Source: a bacterium (lineage in GTDB: Bacteria > Electryoneota > Electryoneia > Electryoneales > Electryoneaceae). From it: a DNA stretch of 64,000 bases. Location of the stretch: contig JAHLLH010000002.1 in assembly GCA_020444265.1 (NCBI GenBank), positions 671,033 to 735,032 on the forward strand, given 5' to 3'. The notes beneath the pieces are model-generated. The model was not told the DNA's origin. It did not search any database and worked only from the letters and a program-made list of their open reading frames with translations. The position numbers and the translations under genes are program-made. Positions 7,446-18,915 of this stretch are shown piece by piece. Numbering within the stretch: the stretch's first letter is position 1; each line of letters opens with the position of its first letter.

Positions 7446-9671
7446 ATGAAAAAGAAGCATGGAAAACGAGCTCCCCGTCACCTGCGAAAATCAGCGGGAC
7501 GGGGACGTGCCACATCACGACCGCCGGCAACAGCGGGGACTGTGGGCCAGGTGCTGGCTTACATGGAAGACCGTCCACGCGTCACCCTGCGGGTGAAGGA
7601 TCTGATTGTCGAATTAGCGACATCGCCACGGCATGAACGTGAGATCCGGGACGCAGTCAATGAACTGCTGAAATTGGGCAAGTTGCAACGTGTCAAAGGC
7701 AAGAAAATTCAGCTTGCGGATGAAGAACAGCACCAGTTGATCACCGGCAAGCTCGATATGGCTGAAGGTGGCTTTGGTTTCGTTCGACCCTCATCCGGTG
7801 AAGGGGAGGACATCTTCGTCCCGCCTTCAAAGCTGCGTGGCGCCAACCACGGTGACCAGGTGGAAGTGTCAATCGAAGTGGGATTCAACGGGAAGACATC
7901 CGGGCGAGTCCTGCGAGTCGTTGAACGCGATGATACCCCTGTGACCGGACGGCTGATCCGTCTGCCGGGGCGGGGTGGGTTGGTCTACCCGGACAACCCA
8001 CGTATCCCCGGTCCGATCGAGATTCCCGAAGCCCAGCTACGCGGCGCGAAAGAGGACGACCGTGTTCAGGTGGATGTATCGAGTGAGCGACGGACTCCGC
8101 ATGGACGGGTGACACGTGTCTTCGGCCCGGCGAATGATCCACGCGCTCGCTACAAAGCGTTGATCGCTACCTACAAGTTTCGTGAAAAATTCGCCCGGGC
8201 GGCGCTGGACGAAGCCGAACAGGCGAGCGAAGAGGTGACCGAAGAGGAACTCACCGCGGGACGGATGGATCTGCGTGATCGCATGATTGTCACCATCGAC
8301 CCTGAATCGGCTCATGACTTCGACGATGCGCTCAGCCTGATCCGTAAAAAGGATGGCAGCTACGAACTCGGAGTCCACATCGCTGACGTTTCCTGGTATG
8401 TCCGTGAAGGCGGGATGCTGGACAAGGAAGCACGGATGCGTGGCACGAGTGTTTACACCTCGCACGGCACCCTTCCGATGCTACCGGAACGGTTGTCGTC
8501 CGATCTTTGCAGCCTGCGTGAGGGCGTAGATCGACGTGCGGTAACCGTCTTCATCCCATTAAAAGCGACTGGCGAGGTCAACGGAGACGCCCGGGTTACG
8601 CGCAGTGTAATTAGGTCCCGAAGGAGATTTACATACGCCCAGGTGCAGGAGTTACTGGAGGAGACGACAAAGAAGTACGGCGACAAACTACCTGCACTGC
8701 GGTCCGATAGCCTGCCTGCACTGGTCCATCACCTTGGTTGTTTGACAGACACGATGCGCCGCCTCCGTTTCAAACAGGGCGGCTTGAACCTCGAAGTGCC
8801 GGAGTATGAGGTCGAGGTAAATGATCAGGATGAGGCGGTCGGAATCCAGCGTCGCGAGGTGCATGAATCCAATCATCTGGTCGAGGAGTGCATGCTCGCC
8901 GCGAACCGTGCCGTGACCGAATTCGCGATCCGTCAGCGTGGGACTGGACCGAAGGCCTTTGTCTACCGAATCCATGATTTGCCCGACCCGGAAAAGCTGC
9001 AGGATGTCGGTGCCTTTGTCATGTCGCTTGGGTTGGAGTGGCCGTTGGGACGTCACCTCGAGACGGTGACGTCGAAGCAGATCAACAGTTGGCTGCAATC
9101 GCTCGAAGGTCATCCGCTCAAGGAGGTGATCGAAATTCACGCGCTGCGCGCGATGGCGAAAGCAGCATACGATACTCAAAACATTGGCCACTTCGGACTT
9201 GGCTTCGCCAATTACACCCACTTCACCAGCCCGATCCGCCGCTACCCGGACCTGGAAGTTCATCGCATCCTGATGGGTATTGTCGAGGGTGGATCGAAAC
9301 ATGGCAAGGATGTTGAGGGTAATCTGCAACGTACCTGTGATCTGGCAAGCGAACGGGAACGTGCCGCGCAGGAAATGGAACGTCACTCGCTACGCATCCG
9401 TCAGGCGGAGTACTTCTCGAAGATGATCGGGGAGGTGTTTGAGGGGATGGTGACCCGAGCTGTACCGAAGGGAGTCTTTATCGACATCAGCGAAACTGGT
9501 GCACAGGGGATGATCCTCGCCGATGATCTTGGCTCCTTCTTCTTCGACCGCAAGCAGCAGACGTTTGTCGAGATTGGTGGTAAAGAGATGTATCGCCCCG
9601 GAAAACGGCTACCTGTCCGCATTCTTTCTGCTGATCCCGACTTGGGACGGGTGGAACTCGAACCGGCTTGA
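7446..9671 (+). CDS. rnr: Ribonuclease R
   Basis: 741 aa processive 3'-5' exoribonuclease of the RNB (RNase II/R) family. A basic N-terminus leads to a winged helix (about 25-85), two cold-shock domains (about 95-245), the RNB catalytic core with TIDPESAHDFDDAL (about 283-296, the metal-binding aspartates), and a C-terminal S1 domain (about 640-741, EGMVTRAVPKGVFIDI). Length and the N-terminal HTH favour RNase R over RNase II. The ATG at 7446 follows AAGAG; a TTG lies directly before it. It degrades structured RNA and takes part in trans-translation quality control. Confidence 0.93.
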   Translation: MKKKHGKRAPRHLRKSAGRGRATSRPPATAGTVGQVLAYMEDRPRVTLRVKDLIVELATSPRHEREIRDAVNELLKLGKLQRVKGKKIQLADEEQHQLITGKLDMAEGGFGFVRPSSGEGEDIFVPPSKLRGANHGDQVEVSIEVGFNGKTSGRVLRVVERDDTPVTGRLIRLPGRGGLVYPDNPRIPGPIEIPEAQLRGAKEDDRVQVDVSSERRTPHGRVTRVFGPANDPRARYKALIATYKFREKFARAALDEAEQASEEVTEEELTAGRMDLRDRMIVTIDPESAHDFDDALSLIRKKDGSYELGVHIADVSWYVREGGMLDKEARMRGTSVYTSHGTLPMLPERLSSDLCSLREGVDRRAVTVFIPLKATGEVNGDARVTRSVIRSRRRFTYAQVQELLEETTKKYGDKLPALRSDSLPALVHHLGCLTDTMRRLRFKQGGLNLEVPEYEVEVNDQDEAVGIQRREVHESNHLVEECMLAANRAVTEFAIRQRGTGPKAFVYRIHDLPDPEKLQDVGAFVMSLGLEWPLGRHLETVTSKQINSWLQSLEGHPLKEVIEIHALRAMAKAAYDTQNIGHFGLGFANYTHFTSPIRRYPDLEVHRILMGIVEGGSKHGKDVEGNLQRTCDLASERERAAQEMERHSLRIRQAEYFSKMIGEVFEGMVTRAVPKGVFIDISETGAQGMILADDLGSFFFDRKQQTFVEIGGKEMYRPGKRLPVRILSADPDLGRVELEPA

Positions 9672-9782
9672 TTATGTCTCGTGGGGCAAAGAGAAGCTGG
9701 ATCATAAGAGCGATTCGTTCGGATTTTCGGGGATTTCCATTATATTCTCCCAGTCGGACGTATTAACAGGGATCCCAAGAAT

Positions 9783-10190
9783 ATGCCTTTCCTGGAATGG
9801 GACGACAGCATGAGTGTTGGGGTGGAGGCATTCGACGCTCAACACAAGGAACTGATCGCCACCATTGACGAGTTCGCGCAGGCCTTCTTCGATGGCCAGG
9901 GAAGCCAGGTCCTCTCGCGGATATTCGGCCATCTGATTGCGTTCATGAAAACGCATTTTCAGGAAGAAGAAAACCTGATGGTGCAGTATGGCTACGAGGA
10001 TTACGGAACACACCGCGAGGAACACAAGGAGCTGGTTCGCAAGCTGAATGAACTACAGGTACGGCACCAGGAAAGGGACCGTAACGTGCCTTCCGAAACC
10101 TTCCATTTCCTGAAGGTCTGGTTTATGCACCATGTGCTCGAGACGGACATGAAGTATCGCGACTTCTTCCGGGAGCAGGGCGCGGAATAG
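9783..10190 (+). CDS. Bacteriohemerythrin
   Basis: 135 aa four-helix bundle with a non-heme di-iron O2-binding site. All expected ligands are present: His21 (DAQHKEL), His58 and Glu62 (THFQEEE), His77 and His81 (THREEHKEL), His117 and Asp122 (HHVLETD). It is a single soluble domain with no signal or receptor module. Such proteins carry or sense O2 in microaerophilic or anaerobic bacteria. It stands alone; a 10-bp stem hairpin at 10259-10282 may end its transcript. Confidence 0.92.
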   Translation: MPFLEWDDSMSVGVEAFDAQHKELIATIDEFAQAFFDGQGSQVLSRIFGHLIAFMKTHFQEEENLMVQYGYEDYGTHREEHKELVRKLNELQVRHQERDRNVPSETFHFLKVWFMHHVLETDMKYRDFFREQGAE

Positions 10191-10217
10191 TTAGAGAGTC
10201 TGTTTGTAATTGGGTGA

Positions 10218-10395
10218 CCCGACATGCTTGTCAAGTCGGGTGTATTTATGAGAAAGAAGCGTCAGATCTTTGGATCTGACGCAACCATTTCAAATAGGGT
10301 TGTACCTGGCCCGACACTTCAGTGTCGGGTTTCATCGGAGTATGATGACAGAGGAAGTTCCACATTCTGAAGATACCCGACACTAAAGTGTCGGG
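10218..10395. repeat. Intergenic palindrome array 1
   Basis: Four palindromes in 180 bases: 10218-10240 (CCCGACATGC...AAGTCGGG), 10259-10282 (GCGTCAGATC-TTTG-GATCTGACGC), 10310-10329 (CCCGACACTTCAGTGTCGGG) and 10376-10395 (CCCGACACTAAAGTGTCGGG). The last two differ only in the central two bases and flank a 46-base spacer. Related modules recur in the other host intergenic regions. Confidence 0.85.
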
Positions 10396-10417
10396 CCAAT
10401 CGAACATCGGCCAATAG

Positions 10418-11257
10418 CTAGGTTAGCCTCAGCAGCCGTTCTCCGCGCATCTCGATCCCCTCAGCATCTGCGGCGATCTCCTCGAACTTTCCCGCATCCC
10501 CTGAGGCGTGGAAATACCGACCAGCCAATGCGTCGAAAGTGCCCAATGCAATCGCCTCCACTAGTTCGGCAGCACGTTCCGGCGGCACATCGAGCCCTTC
10601 ACGGAACCTTTGCGCCATGTAATCCATCCATTTCTTACCCGCTTCGCTCTGCTCGAACTGTTCCGTCATCGCTGTTCGCACGAAACCGGGACTCATCGCG
10701 AAAACCTTAACCGGCGAACCAAGCCGCTCCAGCTCAAGGGCGAGATTTTCGGTCAAGCGAGTGACCGCTGCTTTGCTGACTGCATAGGCCGAGCCGAAGG
10801 GGAAGGGGCCGGTAACTCCCGCGCCGCCAAAGTTGATGATCCGTCCCGCTTTACGCTCCATCATCGCTGGCACTACGGCCGCGCAGGTGAGCTGGACACC
10901 GCGCAAGTTGACGGTGACATCGTTCCACCAGTTTTCGGGATCGGTTTCCCAGAGCGGGCCGATAGCACTGAAGAGGCCGGCGTTGTTCACAAGAAGATCA
11001 ATGGGGCCGAGGTTCTCTTCGGTCTCCCGCATCAGTCGCTCAACCTCGTCCTTAACCGATACATCCAGGGGTATGGCGAGGGCATTGCCGTCTTTTGCTT
11101 TGATCTCGCGGACAAGCGCTTCAAGCGCATCAGCCGTGCGTGCGGTGAGCGCAAGTTTCATCCCTTTGCTGGCGAGATGCAGGGCGATGGTCCGTCCGAT
11201 ACCACGGCTTGCGCCGGTGACAATCGCGACCTGGTTGGTGAGTGGGTGGTGGGTCAT
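10418..11257 (-). CDS. Short-chain dehydrogenase/reductase
   Basis: 279 aa Rossmann-fold NAD(P)-dependent oxidoreductase. TGASRGIG (14-21) binds the cofactor, with the structural VNNAG and the active-site YAVSK. The catalytic serine normally 13 residues before that tyrosine is a glycine here (NFGGAG instead of NxSS). The N-terminal GASRG plus a downstream Arg (TARTADALE) suggests NADP preference. Substrate unknown. ATG is at 11257. Palindrome arrays lie on both sides and no functional neighbour indicates its pathway. Confidence 0.85.
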   Translation of the reverse strand: MTHHPLTNQVAIVTGASRGIGRTIALHLASKGMKLALTARTADALEALVREIKAKDGNALAIPLDVSVKDEVERLMRETEENLGPIDLLVNNAGLFSAIGPLWETDPENWWNDVTVNLRGVQLTCAAVVPAMMERKAGRIINFGGAGVTGPFPFGSAYAVSKAAVTRLTENLALELERLGSPVKVFAMSPGFVRTAMTEQFEQSEAGKKWMDYMAQRFREGLDVPPERAAELVEAIALGTFDALAGRYFHASGDAGKFEEIAADAEGIEMRGERLLRLT

Positions 11258-11310
11258 GGGTGAGTCCTTGGTTGCTGAACGATGTCAACAGGGTAGGTAG
11301 GCTCGATGTG

Positions 11311-11612
11311 CTTGTCAAGTCGGCTGGCTGCTTCGCCCACCTGGCCCGTGCCTGCGGTGCGGGTCTATCCTCTCTTCACACCACTTCATTGGTCGAACGA
11401 GGAGGTCGCCGCGTGCCCCGGCTTGGCTTGCAAGCCGGGTTTTCGTAACGTGGCAAATAAGGTGGTACGATCTTGGGTCTCGATTTTTCGAGCGTAGGCC
11501 GGGGTTTCCAACCCCGGCGAGGATCGCCTTAGGTGATCGACTCAAAAAGGTTCCGTCAGGTCTTTAGCGAAGCGGTGACCTGACGGTGTAGCACGGACAT
11601 CTTGCCAGTGCA
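11311..11612. repeat. Intergenic palindrome array 2
   Basis: Between the SDR gene and alaS (480 gene-free bases). Modules seen: the GCTTGTCAAGTCGG form near 11320, CCCCGGCTTGGCTTGCAAGC (from 11417), a GCCGGGG/CCCCGGC stem (11498-11518), a CGTCAGGTC / GACCTGACG pair (about 11556-11586) and an imperfect ACGGACATCTTGCCAGTGC. No gene is seen here. A second, weaker hairpin with CCCCG/CGGGG (11654-11674) precedes the alaS terminator. Confidence 0.8.
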
Positions 11613-11696
11613 TCGCGCCACAGGCGCCAAAAGGTGAGGGCAAATAGAGAAAACCCCGCAACAAGCTGCCGGGGCAGATGGAAACAGGGTCATGCA

Positions 11697-11728
11697 CAAA
11701 AGAAACCCGGGCAACAAGATTGCCCGGG
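11697..11728 (-). terminator. Terminator after alaS
   Basis: Minus-strand stem CCCGGGCAA / TTGCCCGGG with a 5-base loop followed by TTTCTTTTG, 11 bases past the alaS stop. A near-identical terminator serves the gene ending at 15281. Confidence 0.8.
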
Positions 11729-11738
11729 CCAGGAACGA

Positions 11739-14450
<2,712 letters not shown>

Positions 14451-14559
14451 AGTTTTTTCCTTTTCTGGTCATGCAAATTTACGCTTCGGAGTTTACGAAA
14501 CCGCTGTCGGTTGGGCAACAGGGGGAAGGGGAGGGTAGCGGAGGTAGGGGTGGGCACCG

Positions 14560-15040
14560 GGTGGCCCAACTTGCTCGATAAGTCGGGTCTGTTCGTGTAG
14601 GCCGGATTCTTGAATCCGGCGAGGATCGCCGCAGGCGCGAAAGGGTAGGGTCCCTTTGCTGGTCACAGAGACCCGGCTTGCAAGTCAAGCCGGGGCACCC
14701 GGCGGAAGGGAGACTGCTTCAAACGTTGAGCCGGGGGAAGCAGTCTGCGGGGAACGCTCTCTGCGAGGGCATAGCATGGGCAGGAGGCCCAGGCCACCTC
14801 GAGCTCTTGTGTGAGATGGGGGACTCGGATGGAACGGTTTCGCATCGTCGGTATGTTGGATGCTGGATCCCGGGTCGGGGCCCGGGATGACATATGTAGC
14901 ACGTTCCGTCAGGTCTTTAGCGTAGCGATGTCCTGACAGTGTAGCACGGGCATCCTGCCCGTGCATCGCGCCGCAAGCGCGAAAGGGTAGAACCTCTTTA
15001 CTGGTTACGGAGACCCGGCTTGCAAGTCAAGCCAGGGCAC
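14560..15040. repeat. Intergenic palindrome array 3
   Basis: The 830 bases between alaS and the small gene at 15281 contain no convincing gene and at least seven palindromic modules: GCCGGATTCTTGAATCCGGC (about 14601), ACCCGGCTTGCAAGTCAAGC (14671 and again from 15013), a CTGCTTC...GAAGCAG stem (about 14712-14745), GGATCCCGGGTCGGGGCCCG (from 14866), CGTCAGGTC...TCCTGACAG (about 14906) and CACGGGCATCCTGCCCGTGC (about 14944). The same texts occur in the arrays at 11.3 and 17.9 kb, some inverted. Confidence 0.85.
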
Positions 15041-15221
15041 GCACTGAAATGGCTTGGGTGCCCCGCCACCCAAGCGTGCATATCAGCACGGAGAGCATTC
15101 CAAGCAGCAACTGAAAAGGTGTGCAGACAGGATAAACCCGGGCCGCAGGCCAGGGCCACGTACGGCGGGATGACAAATGCAGGCGCGAGGGCGGGGAAAA
15201 AGGTACAGCCTTCTCCCAGAC

Positions 15222-15253
15222 AGAAGAAACCCGGGCAACATAGATTGCCCGGG
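15222..15253 (-). terminator. Terminator after the small membrane protein gene
   Basis: Minus-strand CCCGGGCAA / TTGCCCGGG stem, 6-base loop, followed by TTTCTTCTG. It is a near copy of the alaS terminator at 11697-11728. Confidence 0.75.
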
Positions 15254-15280
15254 CCATCATTATAGTCTATCCAGTACCGA

Positions 15281-15499
15281 TCAGTCGCGTTTCTTTGACC
15301 GTGTAGAGAGGGGGCCTTTGGTACGTGGGGCTTCTCGTCCTGTTACACGACGCCAGGTCGCGAGCAGGCCATTCAACAGGAAAACGGTGAATATGATCCC
15401 GCCGATGGGGTCAAACGCCGTTGTCTTGAGGTTGGCGATCATCGTGCCGAGTCCGACAAGCCCGATGAAGCCTCCGATCAGTCCCAGTGTACCGCCCAA
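15281..15499 (-). CDS. Small membrane protein, unknown function
   Basis: 72 aa with two hydrophobic stretches (about 3-24, glycine-rich LGLIGGFIGLVGLGTM, and 34-50, GGIIFTVFLLNGLLA) and a strongly basic tail (RRVTGREAPRTK...STRSKKRD). The start is TTG at 15499 with AGGGAGGGAA directly upstream, 14 bases after the stop of the preceding gene, so the two are co-transcribed. I do not recognise the family. A two-segment hairpin with the basic tail in the cytoplasm is the likely topology. Confidence 0.65.
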   Translation of the reverse strand: MGGTLGLIGGFIGLVGLGTMIANLKTTAFDPIGGIIFTVFLLNGLLATWRRVTGREAPRTKGPLSTRSKKRD

Positions 15500-15513
15500 G
15501 TTCCCTCCCTGAA

Positions 15514-16119
15514 TCAGGCGTCGTCATCCTTCTTGGTGGAGCGGCGACGGGTCGTGGTTTTCTTCTTCGGTGCTTCTTCGGCTTTGCCGTTGCTCCCGGC
15601 ATCCGCTTTCACATCCTCGTCCTCTTCCGGCTCTGCAACACCATCGGCGGCCATCGGGGGTGTGGTGGCGGAGGCGGTGGGATCATCCTCTTCCGGCATC
15701 CACGAATCTTCCAGATCTTCGTCACGATAGGGTTTCGGCAGAATACGGTCCAGCAGGAAGACGGCGACCGCAATCACCATTCCCAAGACGAGGATCACTT
15801 TAAACAGCGACCAGCTCTTCTTCTTTTCCATGTGTTCCTCTCGACTCAAGTCCACGATTCGTTGCACCGATGCGGGTGCCTTTGTTAACACCTCGCTGCG
15901 GAGCATCTGAACACTTTTCGCATCGCCGGAAGCAATAATGCGTCGCGCATCCCGCGCCACACGTTCCGCTTCCTTGCGTGTATCACGTCCCGCGGCAAAA
16001 AGCTGCTTGCGTACCTTTTCCCAGGCCCAGGTAATCGTGGCCCAGGTCGCAGCGACACGAGCGATTCCGGTAACCGGTCCCGCCCACCAATGCCGCACAT
16101 TTCCTTTTGATCCAAACAT
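15514..16119 (-). CDS. Single-pass membrane protein with acidic then basic tail
   Basis: 201 aa, unrecognised. The first half is helical and amphipathic (WWAGPVTGIARVAATWATITWAWEKVRKQLFAAGRDTRKEAERVARDARR), then a basic KKKSW leads into one membrane segment (about 107-127, LFKVILVLGMVIAVAVFLLDRI). The C-terminal 70 residues are low complexity: acidic (DEDLEDSWMPEEDD) then Lys/Arg/Thr-rich. I choose ATG 16119 because GGAAGG lies 5 bases upstream; an ATG ten codons earlier lacks a site. It lies between recX and the small gene at 15281, all on one strand. Confidence 0.65.
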   Translation of the reverse strand: MFGSKGNVRHWWAGPVTGIARVAATWATITWAWEKVRKQLFAAGRDTRKEAERVARDARRIIASGDAKSVQMLRSEVLTKAPASVQRIVDLSREEHMEKKKSWSLFKVILVLGMVIAVAVFLLDRILPKPYRDEDLEDSWMPEEDDPTASATTPPMAADGVAEPEEDEDVKADAGSNGKAEEAPKKKTTTRRRSTKKDDDA

Positions 16120-16173
16120 ATTGCCTTCCGGATGTCCGGGATTGATCATCGACCGGAGATCTTGTTTCCCCTT

Positions 16174-16689
16174 TTACAACGAACCCTCATCTTCGGTTCC
16201 GGGGAGAGCGCGAATCAGATCTCGTACAATCTCGGTATGAAAACCACGGTTGAGCAAGGATCGCCACAACTTCGCACGTCCCTTTGACGTGTCCGCGAGC
16301 TGGGGAGTCACCCGGAGCAACTTGGCCAACATTACCTTCGCATGCTCATGCTCCAGCTCGTCATCCCAGGCACGATCCAGTTCCTGGCGCGCACGATCTG
16401 CTGGCAGACCTCGCGCGATCATCTTCTGGAGTGCCTTGGCCTTGCCTTGACCGCCTGTCCGGGCCAGTTCATCAGCCCAGTCATGCGCCGCCGCGCTATC
16501 ATCGACATAGCGAAGGTCGGCAAGCCGTGCGAGCGTTTCCTCGATCTCTGCTTTTTCAAAGCCCCGCTGTGCCAGTTTTCGTCGCAATTCGACGGTGGTC
16601 TGGCGACGGCTGGCGAGCAGACGGACTGCTCGATCAAACGCTGTGCCGCGCGGTTTGGTCTCCTTCTTCCCAGGCGTACGTCCCTGCAT
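16174..16689 (-). CDS. recX: Regulatory protein RecX
   Basis: 171 aa RecX. Three-helix repeats are visible: AFDRAVRLLASRRQTTVELRRKLAQRGFEKAEIEETLARLADLRYVDDSAAA, then ARTGGQGKAKALQKMIARGLPADRARQELD and a third repeat ending NRGFHTEIVRDLI. RecX binds and limits RecA filaments. It begins 20 bases after the recA stop, the usual recA-recX order, so the genes are co-transcribed. Confidence 0.93.
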   Translation of the reverse strand: MQGRTPGKKETKPRGTAFDRAVRLLASRRQTTVELRRKLAQRGFEKAEIEETLARLADLRYVDDSAAAHDWADELARTGGQGKAKALQKMIARGLPADRARQELDRAWDDELEHEHAKVMLAKLLRVTPQLADTSKGRAKLWRSLLNRGFHTEIVRDLIRALPGTEDEGSL

Positions 16690-16709
16690 CGTTCAAGGTA
16701 CGCAGGCGA

Positions 16710-17762
16710 TTACTCTTTTTCCGCTTTTTCCTTTTCCACCTCTTCACTCTTGGGGGCGTCGATCAGGCCAATTGCCTGACGCACCTTCAGCTCGACTTCC
16801 TTCATCAGGTCGGGGTTTTCCTCGAGGAAGTTGCGGACACGTTCACGTCCCTGTCCAAGCCGTTCTTCGCCATAGCTGAACCAGGTGCCAGCACGTGAGA
16901 AGATGTCATGTTCGAGTGCGAGGTCGATCAAGTCGCCGCTTCGGCTGATGCCCTTGCCGTAGAAGACGTCAAATTCTGCCTCCCGAAACGGTGGGGCCAT
17001 TTTGTTTTTGACGATTTTTACACGGGTACGGTTGCCAACGACATCGGTGCCTTCCTTGATGGAGGCGATGCGACGGATGTCGAGGCGGACCGAGCTGTAA
17101 AACTTGAGTGCGTTGCCACCGGTCGTGGTCTCGGGGTTGCCAAACATGACACCAATCTTCATGCGGATCTGGTTGATGAAGATAAAGGCGGTGCGGCTTT
17201 TGGATACCGTGCCGGTCAGTTTACGCAGCGCCTGGCTCATCAGACGGGCCTGCAAACCGACATGGCTGTCGCCCATCTCGCCTTCGATTTCAGCACGAGG
17301 GACGAGGGCGGCGACGGAGTCGATGACGATAATATCGAGGGCTCCGGAACGGACCAGCGTTTCTGCAATTTCAAGCGCCTGCTCACCGGTGTCCGGCTGG
17401 CTGATCAACAGGTTTTCGATGTCGACACCCAGCGCACGAGCGTAGTTCGGGTCAAGGGCGTGTTCCGCATCAATAAAGGCCGCATAGCCACCCAGTTTCT
17501 GCGCTTCGGCAATCAGGTGCAAGGTGAGGGTGGTTTTACCAGATGCTTCCGGCCCATAGATTTCGGTGACTCGTGCACGAGGGATCCCGCCGATTCCAAG
17601 TGCCAGATCGAGGGCGATGGATCCTGTCGGGATCACTTCCGCCTTCACCTTGGCCCCTTCCTCGCCCAGACGCATGATGCTGCCTTTACCGAACTGCTTC
17701 TCGATCTGCGAGATGGCAACGTCAATTGCCTGCCCGCGCTGGTTCTCGTTCTTCGTGCTCAT
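16710..17762 (-). CDS. recA: Recombinase RecA
   Basis: 350 aa, full-length. Walker A GPEASGKT, Walker B region [10 protein letters not shown], the L2-adjacent signature [14 protein letters not shown] and the acidic/lysine tail [11 protein letters not shown] are all present. It drives homologous recombination and the SOS response. AAAGGGAGAGG precedes the ATG. I see no obvious LexA box of the E. coli or Bacillus type in the 60 bases upstream. recX follows directly. Confidence 0.97.
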   Translation of the reverse strand: MSTKNENQRGQAIDVAISQIEKQFGKGSIMRLGEEGAKVKAEVIPTGSIALDLALGIGGIPRARVTEIYGPEASGKTTLTLHLIAEAQKLGGYAAFIDAEHALDPNYARALGVDIENLLISQPDTGEQALEIAETLVRSGALDIIVIDSVAALVPRAEIEGEMGDSHVGLQARLMSQALRKLTGTVSKSRTAFIFINQIRMKIGVMFGNPETTTGGNALKFYSSVRLDIRRIASIKEGTDVVGNRTRVKIVKNKMAPPFREAEFDVFYGKGISRSGDLIDLALEHDIFSRAGTWFSYGEERLGQGRERVRNFLEENPDLMKEVELKVRQAIGLIDAPKSEEVEKEKAEKE

Positions 17763-17869
17763 CCTCTCCCTTTCCTTTCCGCTGGTGGCGGTATGTGATT
17801 GTTGTGTGTGTCGTTTTTGGCCTGCGCGTACCGCGCAGGTGTATCCTGTTTTGTCCCCCTATCGCGCCT

Positions 17870-18235
17870 GTGGCGCGAATATCCGTCAGGTCTGAGGACC
17901 TGACGGAACATACAGAAAGGTTACGGGCAAGATGCCCGTGCTACAAGTTGTCATCCCGGGCCCCGACCCGGGATCCAGCCTCACCAGTACCGGCGAAGTA
18001 AAAACCGTTCCATCCGAGTCCGCAGACTCACCATGAGCCTAGTGGTGGCATGGGCATCTTGCCCATGCTACACCCTCGCAGAGGGTGTTCTTCGGAGACT
18101 GCTATTGGTGGCTCTCAGCTCGAAGCAGTCTCACTCGGTCGCGCCTCTGGCGCGAAGTTCTGTCAGGTCTGAGGACCTGACAGAACACGTCAACATTCGA
18201 TGAACACACCCGACTTGCAAGCAAGTCGGGTCACC
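17870..18235. repeat. Intergenic palindrome array 4
   Basis: The 480 bases between recA and thpR hold no gene. Modules: CGTCAGGTCTGAGGACCTGA (from 17884, and again near 18160 as TGTCAGGTC...), ACGGGCAAGATGCCCGT (17924), ATCCCGGGCCCCGACCCGGG (from 17953), CATGGGCATCTTGCCCATG (about 18049), a CCCTCGCAGAGGG element (about 18073) and ACCCGACTTGCAAGCAAGTC (from 18208). Most are variants of those in arrays 1-3. Confidence 0.85.
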
Positions 18236-18244
18236 CCCAGCATC

Positions 18245-18799
18245 CTACCCGAAAGTTCCCTGCTCGAGCGGACGATAAACCGGGCCGTCCGGGGTCAGGG
18301 TGCTCTGGTAGAGAGTGACCGTGTCACAGGTGTAATAGAAAGTCTCGACACGGACCGATTTCAACCGTTTCAAGAGCGCGCTGTGCTTCTCCACAAATTT
18401 GACCCGTCCCAGGGTCAGGTGCGGCGCCCACTCCCGTTTTTCCTCGTCCACTCCCAGCCCAACCGCCGCCTGATCGATCGCCTGTTGGACTCTGTTCAGT
18501 CCCTCATGCGGTGTCAACCCGACCCAAATGACACGCGGGTTGCGTTTGTTTGGGAATGCGCCCAAACCACCAATCCCCAGTTTGATGGGAGTGGGTTGAA
18601 GGGTAACCGCTTCTTGTATCGCCTCGGCCATTGTCTTTCCCTGCGCCCTGGTGATGTCACCGAGGAAACGGAGGGTCAGGTGCATCTGGTCGGGGTGAAC
18701 CCATCGAACCTTCGCGCCGCCGGCATCCAGCGCACGGCTGATCTCGCCCATCCGCTCACGCAGGTTTTTCGGCAGTTCCAGGGCAACAAAAGCACGCAT
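18245..18799 (-). CDS. thpR: RNA 2',3'-cyclic phosphodiesterase
   Basis: 184 aa 2H phosphoesterase. Two HxTx motifs are visible: HLTL in DQMHLTLRFLGD and HLTL in WAPHLTLGRVKF, which form the active site. It opens 2',3'-cyclic phosphate RNA ends. The start MRAFVALELP at 18799 matches the family N-terminus; a longer reading frame upstream has no family similarity. The ribosome site is weak (GGAG at 14 bases). It sits immediately downstream of cinA on the same strand (about 115 bases in the other order: cinA ends at 18916), and thpR-cinA-recA clusters are common in bacteria. Confidence 0.88.
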   Translation of the reverse strand: MRAFVALELPKNLRERMGEISRALDAGGAKVRWVHPDQMHLTLRFLGDITRAQGKTMAEAIQEAVTLQPTPIKLGIGGLGAFPNKRNPRVIWVGLTPHEGLNRVQQAIDQAAVGLGVDEEKREWAPHLTLGRVKFVEKHSALLKRLKSVRVETFYYTCDTVTLYQSTLTPDGPVYRPLEQGTFG

Positions 18800-18915
18800 C
18801 GGTCGACGATCATCTCCGTTCGTTTGACATCCCATCGAAACCCAATGGACAGGAAATGGGTAACGATGTAGGCTGACATGCAAGCATGGGTGACGGGGCA
18901 CCCAAGCCACTTCAG

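Noticed and set aside
17763-17850. LexA box upstream of recA
   Set aside because: No CTGT-N8-ACAG or GAAC-N4-GTTC site is present; SOS control cannot be claimed from this sequence.
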